The position numbers were made by a program, and so were the translations under genes. From NCBI GenBank assembly GCA_004026145.2, contig CP034977.1, positions 1,459,043 through 1,523,042 on the forward strand: a stretch of DNA of 64,000 nt, given 5' to 3'. How positions within the stretch are numbered: the first letter of the stretch is position 1; each line of letters starts with the position of its first letter. The notes beneath the pieces were generated by a model. The model did no database searches and was not told the DNA's origin. It worked only from the letters and a program-made list of their open reading frames with translations. Shown here one piece after another: positions 1 to 10,639 of this stretch. This stretch comes from Takifugu bimaculatus (Eukaryota > Chordata > Actinopteri > Tetraodontiformes > Tetraodontidae).

Positions 1-2733
1 CATAAATATGTACCAGGTCAGTCCTCAACGATTGCTATGCTAAAGCAACACTGGCAGGTAGGGTCTGCGTGTAAAGAACCCTCCCTCCAGCTCTTGCTCT
101 GCTCCTTCGCCTTTGAGTCTGAAGCACCCGACTCATATTAAACCAAAGAACAGCAGCACAGGCAAATGGAAACCAGAGAAATACGCATAATTACATAGCC
201 ACAGAGCCCAAATCCCCTCTGCGAAGGACCAGGGGCGCCCACGGGGACCCCTTTCACTCAAAAGACTGCAGTCCTTGGCTGAGCACACAGTGGAGCTTTA
301 ATTACAGAGTATGAGGCAAAACCATAGAGGAGCACAACCACATACGAGCAAGAGGCACAGAGAAGGTGGAATTTTATGGAGGTTGGAGGAGCCAGTGGTG
401 CAGAAACAGAAGGAGAATGGGAAAGATAGGAGGCAAAGTACCAGAGCTGAACTACAGCAAGGAAGGCAAAAAGAAAAGGGGAAGCTTCGGAGAGATTTGT
501 AGTGTTGGTGTGCTGCAGGTTCTGTAGCTGGCCGCTGCTGTCACTGGTGCTGCTGCGGCTTTGTTCTCGCACTGACAAAAGCACAAGTGGAGGAACAGAT
601 ACACCTGAGGCCTCACGCTGGCTCCACGAGCTGCCAGCAAAACCAGCACCCAGAATTCTGGAAAAAGCAACGAGACTAACAAAGCACGAGAGCGTGCCCA
701 AGCTGACAGAATACAAAAAGGTGGGCGCTTTTCTGTATTCTAGGTGAGCTTGAGCGGATCAAACGAGATGTGAGGGGCGCCATTAAAACGGCTGCCTCGC
801 AGTGTCGGACCGCACCGGCAGAGGCTCACGAGAGCTGTGTGAAAGTCATATAATCGCAAAAAGCTTTGTGTTGTGAGCACGAGGAGTTTCGGAAAAGGCG
901 CCGGCCGTGCTTTAAATGGTTTTCCTGGTGCACGTCAACCAGGAAACATAATCTGGTTTGGTGTGACAAAGATTTAATCGCGGGAAAATAAATATGAAGG
1001 ACAAGCTCGGTTCCCTTTTGGGGGAAATAGGAATTGAACGTGAAAATGATTGGCTAATATTTGTTCCTGGTTTCTGCTGCAGATAAAGAAGGGAGCTCGT
1101 GTTTATGCCGTTTGCATACATCATTTGTTGTGTACAATATTACAAAAATCAATGAAAAAGCAGAGCACCAAAATGGAGAGTGCTTCTTGTCCTGAGCGTT
1201 ATCTGGCAAATTAATTCACAATAATCCCCGCAACAATTTTAGTTTATCATGTAGTGCAAGTAGTATCAGCCCATCTAGATGTTAATTTATGCCCGGGTCA
1301 AATAAAGTTCATTATAATTCACCTCGCTGCACCAAAACAACCCAAACGGCAGCGAGGCATCGACGTTGGAAATTTAGACCCAAGAAGCTTGTAGACCAAA
1401 TAGAAAATAATGCCGCCCTGGTTTAATTCGCAAACTGCATTTTTAAAAGATCCCCCCATGAAGACTCGTCATCTCGGCGCTCTCCTGACGGCTCCTGTTA
1501 CTCGAGCCTCTGGTGACAGATAAAACATGGCTTGAGACACTTACAGATAATGACTGTTTAATGTCGTCCTAGTTCCCACAGCATTGCCACAGGCCTTTCA
1601 GCTCCCCCTCAAGACCACACATTGGGTGTTTTGAGGGGGGAGTACAAATTTTCTGTTTCATACACTCACATACAAACAAGGCATTAGCTGCCTGTTTATT
1701 TGCCTGGTGAAACATTGCAATTGTTTTTAGCCAGCTGGTATTTTTGGAGCTTAACCAGCGGCATTTGGCTTGTTTTATCAACAGGTAACAGCACTTTTCA
1801 GAATGTCAAATGGATGGTTTTACTCCGCTGGAAAAAGGGTCCTCCATCTCACACTCAGCCTTAGTTTATCTTTAATGTCACTTATTGTTAACCATTGTTA
1901 TTTTGCTTTGAAATGAGATGTTAAGGGTCACCAACTCAGTTTTATATGCGGGTCTCTTGGGGAAACAACAGCATACCTGCCAAATCGGCTCTCTCTTCCC
2001 CGTTTCCACGAGTAATTATTCAGCTGCTGGAAATCCAGAGCTGGAACAGATAGTTAGTGGTCCTGCTCTTAATTTTCCACTATCTGGTTTGCATATATAA
2101 ATGTATATCCATATATATTGTACGCCACATGTCGTGGGCAGTGCAACATCTGCTGCCCTGTAGAGGTAAACGACTATTAGTAATTATTTCTTTGTTCCAT
2201 TTGTGGTCCTGCACATTTGGCTGGAACTGCTCCCAATGGCTCGTTGGCAGAAAACAAAAAAGTAATGATCCAACTACTTAGCAGTCTGGTGCTTTCAGCT
2301 GTGCCTTTAAAATGTCACCTTTTAGGTGGGTAGTGGGTGGTGATCATACACAGCCTTATGCAGCTGCAATTACATTGTTTCTGGGGTGACCTACACAACC
2401 ATGCACGCGCACACACACAAACACAGGCTCCCTTGTGCAGCTTGGGGCATTTCGGATTTGAAATCAACCCTCTCGTCTCCTTTCAAAACTATAATGTGTC
2501 ATGTTTGAGCCATGTTTTTAAAAAAAAAAAATAGAGATCACCCAGTGGAGTACATGGGAGCGTTTATTGTAAAAACTGTAGGGGGAGTAACAGCGCAAGT
2601 GTCTGGTGATAGTTTTTTTTTTTTTTTATTACTATGATGATTTAATATGAAATGCTGGAAGTAATCTGGGATTTCAGTTGTCTTTGACTGCGGCAAAGGC
2701 AAACTCAGCCGTCCTAAATACGGCTTTTGCCCC
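1..2733. other. Non-coding DNA, inferred intron 1; nothing coding recognised
   Basis: No ORF here has both exon-like borders and a recognisable protein. The 76-152 residue ORFs between 258 and 747 run on both strands over the same bases and look like chance. The part from about 1190 to 1460 is mixed-composition with AT-rich homeobox-type words and kept CpGs, so it may be a conserved element. Simple tracts are poly-A at 2519-2531 and poly-T at 2611-2627. Confidence 0.5.
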
Positions 2734-2782
2734 AGAGAGAGTGAGAGAGAGCGAGAGAGAGAGTGAGAGTGAGAGAGAGAGC
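2734..2782. repeat. Imperfect (GA)n microsatellite
   Basis: GAGAGTGAGAGAGAGCGAGAG-type repeat, interrupted by T and C every few units. An ordinary simple-sequence repeat. Confidence 0.9.
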
Positions 2783-2821
2783 ACCAGTGTAAACACAGCC
2801 TCACGGAGCACTCTGACCCTT

Positions 2822-2837
2822 CCCCCCCCCCCCCCCC
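2822..2837. repeat. Poly-C run (16 bases)
   Basis: Homopolymer of C. Its length is probably unreliable in sequencing. It lies 40 bases from the GA microsatellite and about 150 from a poly-G run. Confidence 0.85.
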
Positions 2838-2983
2838 ACAGCTTAACTCAACAAGGCCACGGCAGTTTCGGTTCTACAACACAAAATAAACAACGCAGAC
2901 GTTACCTGAACAAATAATGAGGTGACATCACCCACTGATACCTGATACCAAGCAAGGGTCGTGTAAATGAAAGGTCTGGGTGT

Positions 2984-2997
2984 GGGGGGGGGGGGGG
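2984..2997. repeat. Poly-G run (14 bases)
   Basis: Homopolymer of G between TGT and TTG; simple sequence. Confidence 0.85.
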
Positions 2998-5900
2998 TTG
3001 ATAAATAACTGTAAAGATTGCAATTGTGCATGTTTGACTGAAACTGATGAGGAGAAGCAAACAGATTCGAGTACTGCCGAGAGTGTCGACGGGTGGTACC
3101 AGAGAAAAAAGGCTGCTGCAAGCTGGAGCAGGAGAAACAGCAAGTTAATATGCTTTATCAGTCAGACATCAAGCTGGGACACCAGAGAGTTCTTACATGA
3201 ACCAGTCTCATCTTATGCTGGAGCTCAGCGCACACAACCTTGTTTACTGGTTATTTTTCAATAATGCAAAGGCCTCCCTTTGCATTCAAATGCGGGCTGC
3301 TGTTTTATTCATGCTAAAGAGCCCGTGGCTTAATTGGAGAGAGCTGATTCAAATTCAGAACAACTGATTAAATGGTCAAAGGTGCACTCCGGCGTGAGAC
3401 ACGGTGGTCCCGGACATGCTGCAGGTAGAGTTCAAAGAGTGGAAGCTTTAGATGGTTTTGTTAATTTAGCACAGGGGGATTGGCGGGCGGCGGGAGTGAC
3501 AAGAAGCGGGTCAGACGCAGTGAGCAGATTACAGCACTCAGGATATTAAAGCGGTGGAGATGTGAGCTGCAGCCAACGCTGCTCCCGTGCAAATGTATCA
3601 GCGCAGGGTGAAACGGAGCCCACGCCCATATTTCCCCTGCTCGCTGTACAAAATCACAACAGCTTCAGGTGAACGATGACCAGGAAATTGGGCTAATCCT
3701 GGCACGATTCAGCCATTTGCTTTTTGGAAACACCATCACTTTACACTGTTGCTCTCCACACTCCTTCCTAAAAATCCACTTTATCAGCAGAACTACCTCA
3801 CAGAAAAGCCCGATCATGTGACCAATCACCTGAAGCTCAGCCTGATCAAAGAGCTGCTGCTGCGCAAAGAAACGGCTGGCAGCACGAGGAAAAAAAGATA
3901 CACAATCAGCACAGGTTGGGTAAATGTATTCATAATTAGCTGGTGAACTTTTGAGATGTGATCCCTTTCACAACGGGTTGGCTGGACGGGCGCACTGCCT
4001 GCAAACACGCCCCCATGCAGGAAACTCTCCAGCGTGGCAGGAATCTCATCTGCAAAGCAGCGGACAGAATAATTAGAAATAAAAAAGCAGAAGAACTGGT
4101 TCAGCGTCATTCGCTGCTGGTGCTTTCTTTTTGGGGCGACCATAATTATCCTCAATGAATATTCAGCGGACATTTGAGCACAATGGATTATTTTCTACGG
4201 TCGGTTTTGGAGCAGGTCATCTAAGAAGGACTCAGCCTGAGCCGGGACCAAAGCAGCAGCCTACACTTCTATTAAACATTCAGCAAATGCAGCATGAAAT
4301 ACATATAAACTCCTGCCAAAAAGTGCTGAGAAAGGGTCTGGCGCTGGACAGCCATGCATGACAAATCCTTCTCTCACACCATCTGCTCCATTGTCCACAA
4401 GTAAAGATAAGTGTTGCGTGGAGAACAAACATGGAATCCTCCTATGTGATACTGCCAAATATGCTAAACCATTATCAAACATTCCGATTTTTAAAATAAA
4501 ACGGCTATTTAAGCAGGAGCAGATGATCGGCTGCTGGCGGCGTACATTTATACATAGGCAACATTTAGAAACAGTAATGGCATCTTTGACATTTGACCTA
4601 TGCTGCCCTTTGCTGGGAGGTGTTTTCTGCCTTTTTTTGACATAGGCCAGGGGCAATCAGGCATGGGGAAGAAGATGATCGGGGGGGTGCAAGAGTAAAT
4701 AGTTTAATCAGCGAGAAGCGCTGTTGCATGACCGGTGGCTTATTAAAAGAAACAAGAAATGAGAGCGCGCAATCAATATTTGATTAGAGTCACTTTGATT
4801 TCAGAGATTTCCACTTGGCGTATAAGAGGACGGCCCCTAAAGATTTCTCGAAATAAATTAACATTGTGGATTTCATACATTTTTAAAGATGTGCGGCAGA
4901 AAAAAAAATAGAAGCGGCTGTCATCAAAGTGCATCTGTAATTGTGGTGGCGATACAACCAGGACAGCAGGGGCAATGTTCACGCAGCGCCCCGTGTCGGC
5001 ATGTCATGTTGAGCCATTCGGCCCCGGCGCCGCTGATGGAGGCCGTTTATGCAGCAGCTCCCTTAACATATAGGAGCGGGAATTCACACTCCAGCTGGAG
5101 CGGAAAGTGGGCTGAAGGCCGCTCGGCTATCAATTAACAAGCACAGTTAGTACGTGATCACGGGATGGTGACAAATGCTGGGAATTTACCAGAGATGTGT
5201 TGTCACAATGCTGAATGTTTCGCCGATTACGCTGTAGCATCCGATGCTAAACGCTAAGGGATGAAAGTCGCCAGTCACCTTGAACCGGTACTGTAACCAA
5301 CCAGTCATCTCCGCACATGTGTACAGGAAATTATGTACACATAAACAAGATTAGGAATTTTGGCCTGGAGTGGCAACGTTTAGGCACGGATTACTTATCC
5401 TGTTTCACCACTGCCGCAATGATATGCGCAGCCGCTAAGCTGATAAAATTAGATATGCTACACACACATCCTTGAATATGTTATCTCATCTTATTATTTA
5501 AATATTTTTACATTGCAAATGTATGGAGATGCACTGGTCTCCACGAGCCGTTGGTCAATTTCAAACTGAATTCTTTTAGATGTCAGAGAAAAAAAAGAAG
5601 AGTACATACAATATAGACACAACCGAGCTCTGCGTGTGGTGAACACTACATGGACGCAATTGTGGATTCGGGCCTTTGCCAAATGATTCTTTTTCATGTG
5701 TGTTTTGATCAGAAACCTCTGAGAAATCCAGCGGTTCTCGGCAGAACTCCGAGCCCAGGACAGAAACATTTCCTAAACCACGACCGCGGCCTGTCTTTCC
5801 AAGGGGAGAAGGGCTCCACATACATATAAGCCTTGGAATGTTCACCACATCTCAGGACCCTACTCTTTTTCTGCCGCATGTGTTTCCCAGCTGTGATCGA

Positions 5901-7524
5901 CTATCTTTCCCATCCGCAGCGTAGCTTTGTTAAATATGATACTGCCAAACATCTCGGGATATTTCTAAAAGGCCACTTTTAGCACATAACGCTTGACGCT
6001 GAGGAATATTAAGAAAAATCTTGGATCTCTGCTTATACATCATTCTGACGTCCCACACATTAATCTTATTGTGCATTCATATTTACTGGCAAAAGCTAGA
6101 AAATAAAAGTGTAAGAGGCAGCAATTCTCTGGATGGTTATTTTTATGGAGCATCCTTCAATCTTAATGCTGGCACACCCTTTGTGATGGAGAGTTTTGGA
6201 AGAACGCATGAAAAAACCAAATGTCTCCACTGTTTGCAACAGGCCTTTTTTTTGTTTAAAGAAAAACAGCTGACATGGAGACATAAGAACTGAACCACCA
6301 AGCCACAGCAAGGCAAAAGGAACGGCCTGAAAGATGAGTTGGGTGGTATGAGTTACCCCAGCCTCCGCTGGCTGTTAGGGGCTGAAAATGTATATCGATA
6401 TATAGGGGGGGACAAAGAAGGTGGATACACAGGGCCAGGAGGACTGTAAGAATGTTACAGGAAATGGGAAAATATGAGCATGAATCAATTGCAGGAATGA
6501 AAACAGTCACAAAATGACTTTGGGTTTGTCACAGTTTCATCTGGAAACATTGCAGTGGGTGGGCTGTGGCTACAAGCAGCAAGGAAATGAACTCAGACCT
6601 TTCTGTCCTCCCCCAACTGTTGCTGGTGTAAATCAAGGAGGAATAACCATCCATGTGGAGGGCTGAATAAAAGCGAATCCAGATTGCAGAGGACTAACAA
6701 CAACAACGGCATGTTGGTGTCAATGTGTTCATGTCAAATGGAGCATGTGCAGGGCAGAAGAGATGGTGAGAGGAGAAAAAAAGAGGGTTCAATTAATTTT
6801 TAGAGGAGACAAATGGTGGCTGCTGTGCGATGGCTCCACTGACAGCTGGGGCTGTAGACTGCGACCAGACCGACCTCGTAATTACCCCAAGCGTGAGAAG
6901 ATAGCTCCTAGTTAAACCTCACAGCATGACTGTTTAAATTGAAAATACAGGAGTTAACCAGGTGATCAAAAGCTGAGAGACGCAACACACTCATATATTA
7001 AAGGAGTGGAAAAACACCGATGTTGACAATAATGGGAGAAACCCTGTGTTTGGAAAAATATGTGAAAAGTATAGGCATTAGCAGGCATAAATGGCCCCGG
7101 TGTCAAAAAAAAAAGAACTCGAGATCTGACTGCACGACATAACAAGAATGCATTATGCGTGCCATAGCTCCTTTTGTCCCCTTTAGCAGCATGACTGCTT
7201 TAGCTATTTCATGTTCATTAAAACCAAAAAACTGCACTAATAAAGCATAATGAGCAAGAAACAAGCAGAAATCAGTCAGACGGTCTCCGGCCAACGTTTG
7301 GAGGGTCGGTTTTAAGCTGATATTGTTAAAAGCGAGGATGGTGGTGAACAGTGAAGGAGGCTGTGCTTCTATCTGCTCCAGAGCTGTACGTGTCACACAG
7401 CCACGCCTTTCTGAGCGCTCGCTCTCTGTCTGCTGGCCTCAAGGCGACACGGAAGAAGAACTGGCAACAAACAGGAGCCACAAAATGGGATCGCTAAGTA
7501 AAACAGTCCGAATTCACAGCGTTT
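2998..7524. other. Non-coding DNA, inferred intron 1
   Basis: No supported gene. The stretch around 4040-4180 contains ATAATTAGAAAT, CATAATTATCC and AATGAATATTCA words and has the look of an embryonic enhancer, but this is texture only. The ORF at 3826-4173 (minus, 115 residues) has no recognisable domain and crosses the same stretch. Around 5500-6500 the sequence is plain AT-rich DNA. Confidence 0.45.
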
Positions 7525-7543
7525 TGGTCAAGGTCAAAGGTCA
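7525..7543 (+). promoter_or_regulatory. Perfect DR1 nuclear-receptor element with an extra half-site (triple AGGTCA-type repeat)
   Basis: TGGTCA (7525-7530), AGGTCA (7531-7536), one A, and AGGTCA (7538-7543) follow one another. The last two form a perfect DR1 (AGGTCA-A-AGGTCA), the classical site for RXR heterodimers, HNF4 and COUP-TF. TCAAGGTCA at 7528-7536 is also a perfect extended half-site for ERR/NR5A-type monomers. A perfect 13-base DR1 is not expected by chance in 64 kb. The site is about 26.8 kb inside the presumed intron 1. Confidence 0.6.
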
Positions 7544-8879
7544 GCCCGGGTCATTTCAGTTTAAATCTACTTTTTTGGGGGAGTCAAATCAGAAATGTGT
7601 AAGTGTTGATAATAAAATCAAACAAAGGTTTTTTTACGGCTACAAACAACGCTGAAAAAAGTCACACAAACAGCTCCACCTTGACATTAACAGCCTCTGA
7701 TTTCTGCTGACAGGGTTTCCACTGCTGGCTCACAGACAACAAGGCCGTCCGCTGGGAACCCCGGACCAAATAACTGTATAGTGCATGTACAAGCGCTTTC
7801 CTGAGGGCAGCCGGAGTATTATTTGGAGCTCTTACCCTCACGTTGCCCTCTCTTACTGTGTCTATAGGGCGAGCTGCTCATTGTTTGACAGGATTGACAA
7901 GCTCCCTTGCAGAGCTGATTAAAAGCTTTAAGGTCAGAGAAGTGGGACAGATATCGAGCGAACACCTGTCCTCTTGCTGTGTCGGAGTCCCCCACTGGGT
8001 GCGCTCTCCATTGGCACAGGATCAATGGCTCCATTAAGAAACCAACACAGACTCCCCCTTCCCCCAGCTGACGGTGCTGCTTTGGCTTGCAAACAACCCT
8101 TCACCTGGCACTTCCTGTTTTCACTTCCTTCTCTTTGTGTAACAGTCATATTCCTCTGGCAGAGGGAAGTTTTCTGCAATCTATGCATTTTTCCAGCTTT
8201 TACTGGAATTCATTTTGTTTACATCCTGGTTTAAAAAGAAGAGGGGATCTAAGACCAGAACCTCTCCAAATAAGTGATCCATTTTATAGATTTTATAGCA
8301 TCTTGGCTTCATGTTTTCCCTCTGTAACAAGTGGAAAACAAGGAATCACACAGAGCACCAGGCGGCAGTGCTCTCCAGCGTCCTAATCCAGAACTGGACA
8401 TTCCAATTTACTTGAGCTGGAGTCCGGATGATAGTAAATCAAGATATAGGTTGCTGTGGATATCTTAACAATTTAATCCCAGCTGGTGGTTTTATTCCCA
8501 GAACTTCACAGCACAGTAAACGTTCTTCTTCTGATATTGTATCTCGCAGGAATCTATAAAATGAAACCTAACGCGGCGCGTTCAGCCACAGGATAAGACC
8601 ATCAAGGGAGCGAGGCTCTCGCCAAATGATGTTTTGAGCTGCATCCCACTCAAGATGATTCCATTTTCCCAGGATTCCGGGTCCCTCCCCCACAGAGTGA
8701 CCCGCCTGCTCCGTGTGGATATGACGGCTAAACACAGATGCAGCAGTTTTATTACACTGATATTGTCTTTGCACTCAAGTCTGCAGACGTTTGCTTAAAA
8801 TATAAGGGAAGAAGAAGCAACTTTCACACTTCTTTTAACTAAGTGTGAAACTGGGTCTGAGGACAAAAGGTGAACGTGT
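7544..8879. other. Non-coding DNA, inferred intron 1
   Basis: No supported gene. Overlapping ORFs on both strands at 7819-8386 have no domain features. No repeat family was recognised. Confidence 0.45.
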
Positions 8880-8909
8880 GAGGTCTGTCTGAACCGACCG
8901 GGCATCAGA

Positions 8910-9060
8910 TCATCACCCTGTTGGGGGTTAACGACTCTGGTTAACTTAGAGGGACAATCCAACCTCAGGCTTTAAACTCTGGCCCGGTTTTCTAGATCTG
9001 AAGAAGCCTTCGGGGTGAGAGGTGAAACCTGTTAGACAGAAGCATAGCTGCCTGGATAAT
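8910..9060 (+). repeat. Fragment of a dispersed teleost repeat (probably retroelement-derived)
   Basis: The stretch with CTGTTGGGGGTTAACGACTC, GAGGGACAATCCAACCTCAG and CTGAAGAAGCCTTCGGGG followed by GAGAGGTGAAACC matches my recollection of a family common in spiny-rayed fish genomes. In that family a TTGGGGGTTAATGAC block, a GAGGGACAAT block and a GAAGAAGCC...GATGAGAGG(T/C)GAAACG block occur in this order. I believe it is the 3' part of a retroelement, but the class is not certain. The copy is degenerate and has no long ORF. The real ends may reach about 8840 and 9360. Confidence 0.55.
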
Positions 9061-9389
9061 GGATGCAGACACATCCACCGCCATTGACCGCCACATCGCC
9101 AAATTTACTACCTACTCCGAGTTGTTCGTAAGTGCACGCTGACACCACGACTGATAAACGTGGCCACCAAGCACCTTTAGCAGAGATGCGCTCACAGCGA
9201 GTCCTCAAACGACACGACTGTTGGTGCTCCTCTACTTTAAGCACCTTCAGGTTCAACCGGATTCCAAATGAACTGCAATTTAATTTCAACTATTGTATCT
9301 CCAACAATAAGAGTCAATTTGTTTGTTCAAAACCAGGGTGGATCATGAGGTGGATGCCAAAATAAAGAGCACGTGGTCTGAGGCGGTTC

Positions 9390-10380
9390 AAGGTGAAATA
9401 AAGAGCGGGGAGTTGTGACAGGTGATTTACTTTAGGTTAAAATGTGTTTAATCTTGGCAGAAGTTATTTATAACTCTGGACTCCACAAGGCATGAGCCCA
9501 TCATGCATATCCGTGTAGTAATTGCAGCTAGTAATCATTCCAGAATGATGGATGTGTTTGAAGTAAAGAAAACAGGACAAAAAAATCCCATTCATCACAT
9601 TATCTGCGGGCACACTCGTGCTAATTGCGAATAAAGGATGAAAAGTAAAGAAACAAGCTGCCCATAATTATGTAAAAACTAATATTTTTGGTATATATCT
9701 TTGCATTGCTGAGCGTCTGCCGTTCTATCGGCTCCAGCTTGGTTGAAATGTGCGTTCACAAGCAGCGGAGAGCCGGCCTTTCATACATAATAGATGTGCT
9801 GGTGTCCGTGGAGCTGCAGATACTAGCCTAAGGTTTGGTGCAGGGCACGCACAATAACGTGCATTTTGCCAGCGTTTCATCGGGCCTAAAATAAGCGGCA
9901 GCTGCTGCAGTGGCGCAGCTTCATCCCGGTAATGTTTAAGTTACGACACTCTTCATTAAAGGTGGATCTGGATTTTTTAATCAGGCTTCACATACATAAC
10001 ATCCTGGATAGATAGAAATCAGCAGCTGACAGTTATATCAGCCCACTGGTTTTAATTACAGTGGATGAAGCAACAAACTAGCATTAACAGGAAATGCATT
10101 TGGAATTAACTGCACGCTTCTTTTATTCCAGCAGTGATCAAACACATTTGTGTCCTGAGAGCTGGAATAATGCTGGTGTGTAGCAATTAACGGTGCATTG
10201 TGTTTCTACTCCCAGAACAGTAAGTTATTTAGCAATTATCACGCTAAACATAATTCCTCTACAGTTCTGAAATGCAATTTACTTTACAAATGCAAATGTA
10301 TGGCTCCATTTTTAATCTTCTTATTACATGGGTGGAAAATATTAAAATGAAAAAAAAAAAAAACAGGACAGATTCATGTT
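9390..10380. other. Enhancer-like AT-rich non-coding segment
   Basis: The segment contains many homeobox and POU words: CATAATTATG near 9665, GCAATTAACGG near 10185, AGCAATTATC near 10232, and a perfect octamer ATGCAAAT at 10290-10297. It has neither long ORFs nor simple repeats, except poly-A near 10350. This mix is typical of conserved non-coding elements near developmental genes. Conservation could not be tested. Confidence 0.35.
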
Positions 10381-10429
10381 TATGTGTCTATTTTAGCTAC
10401 GGTGAGCTGCACTAAAGTCAAACTGGCTG

Positions 10430-10438
10430 TGACCTTGA
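10430..10438 (-). promoter_or_regulatory. Extended nuclear-receptor half-site (ERR/NR5A type)
   Basis: TGACCTTGA on the plus strand is TCAAGGTCA on the minus strand, a perfect ERR/SF-1-type monomer site. Alone this is weak evidence, since a 9-mer can occur by chance in 64 kb. Confidence 0.25.
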
Positions 10439-10605
10439 AGAAAGCCCCGTCTGCCCTCTGTCTGAGGGCCTAGCCAAGCAGAATCAGCCGTATTGAGCGC
10501 GATGTCTTGCACGGGGGTTCTTATTGACAGAGTGTTAGCAGGATGCAGGGCGGTCAGGATTGTGCGCAGCTCTGTGGTTGATTAGGTGTGTGAAGGACAG
10601 GCCCC

Positions 10606-10607
<2 letters not shown>

Positions 10608-10634
<27 letters not shown>
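10608..10634. repeat. (CTG)9 trinucleotide repeat
   Basis: Nine perfect CTG units, which would read as CAG in a leftward transcript. It sits between CCCCGG and CTTGTTTGG. It is part of no supported coding exon. The minus-strand ORF crossing it reads poly-Ala in one frame, but that ORF (10582-10923) has no other support. Confidence 0.9.
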
Positions 10635-10637
<3 letters not shown>

Positions 10638-10639
10638 GT

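Noticed and set aside
258..747. Overlapping ORFs of 76-152 codons on both strands
   Set aside because: Several frames are open over the same bases with no domain, splice sites or coding-like composition.
1156..1185. Possible REST/RE1 element (GAGCACC...GGAGAGTGC)
   Set aside because: The half-sites match only partly and the spacing is wrong for the canonical motif.
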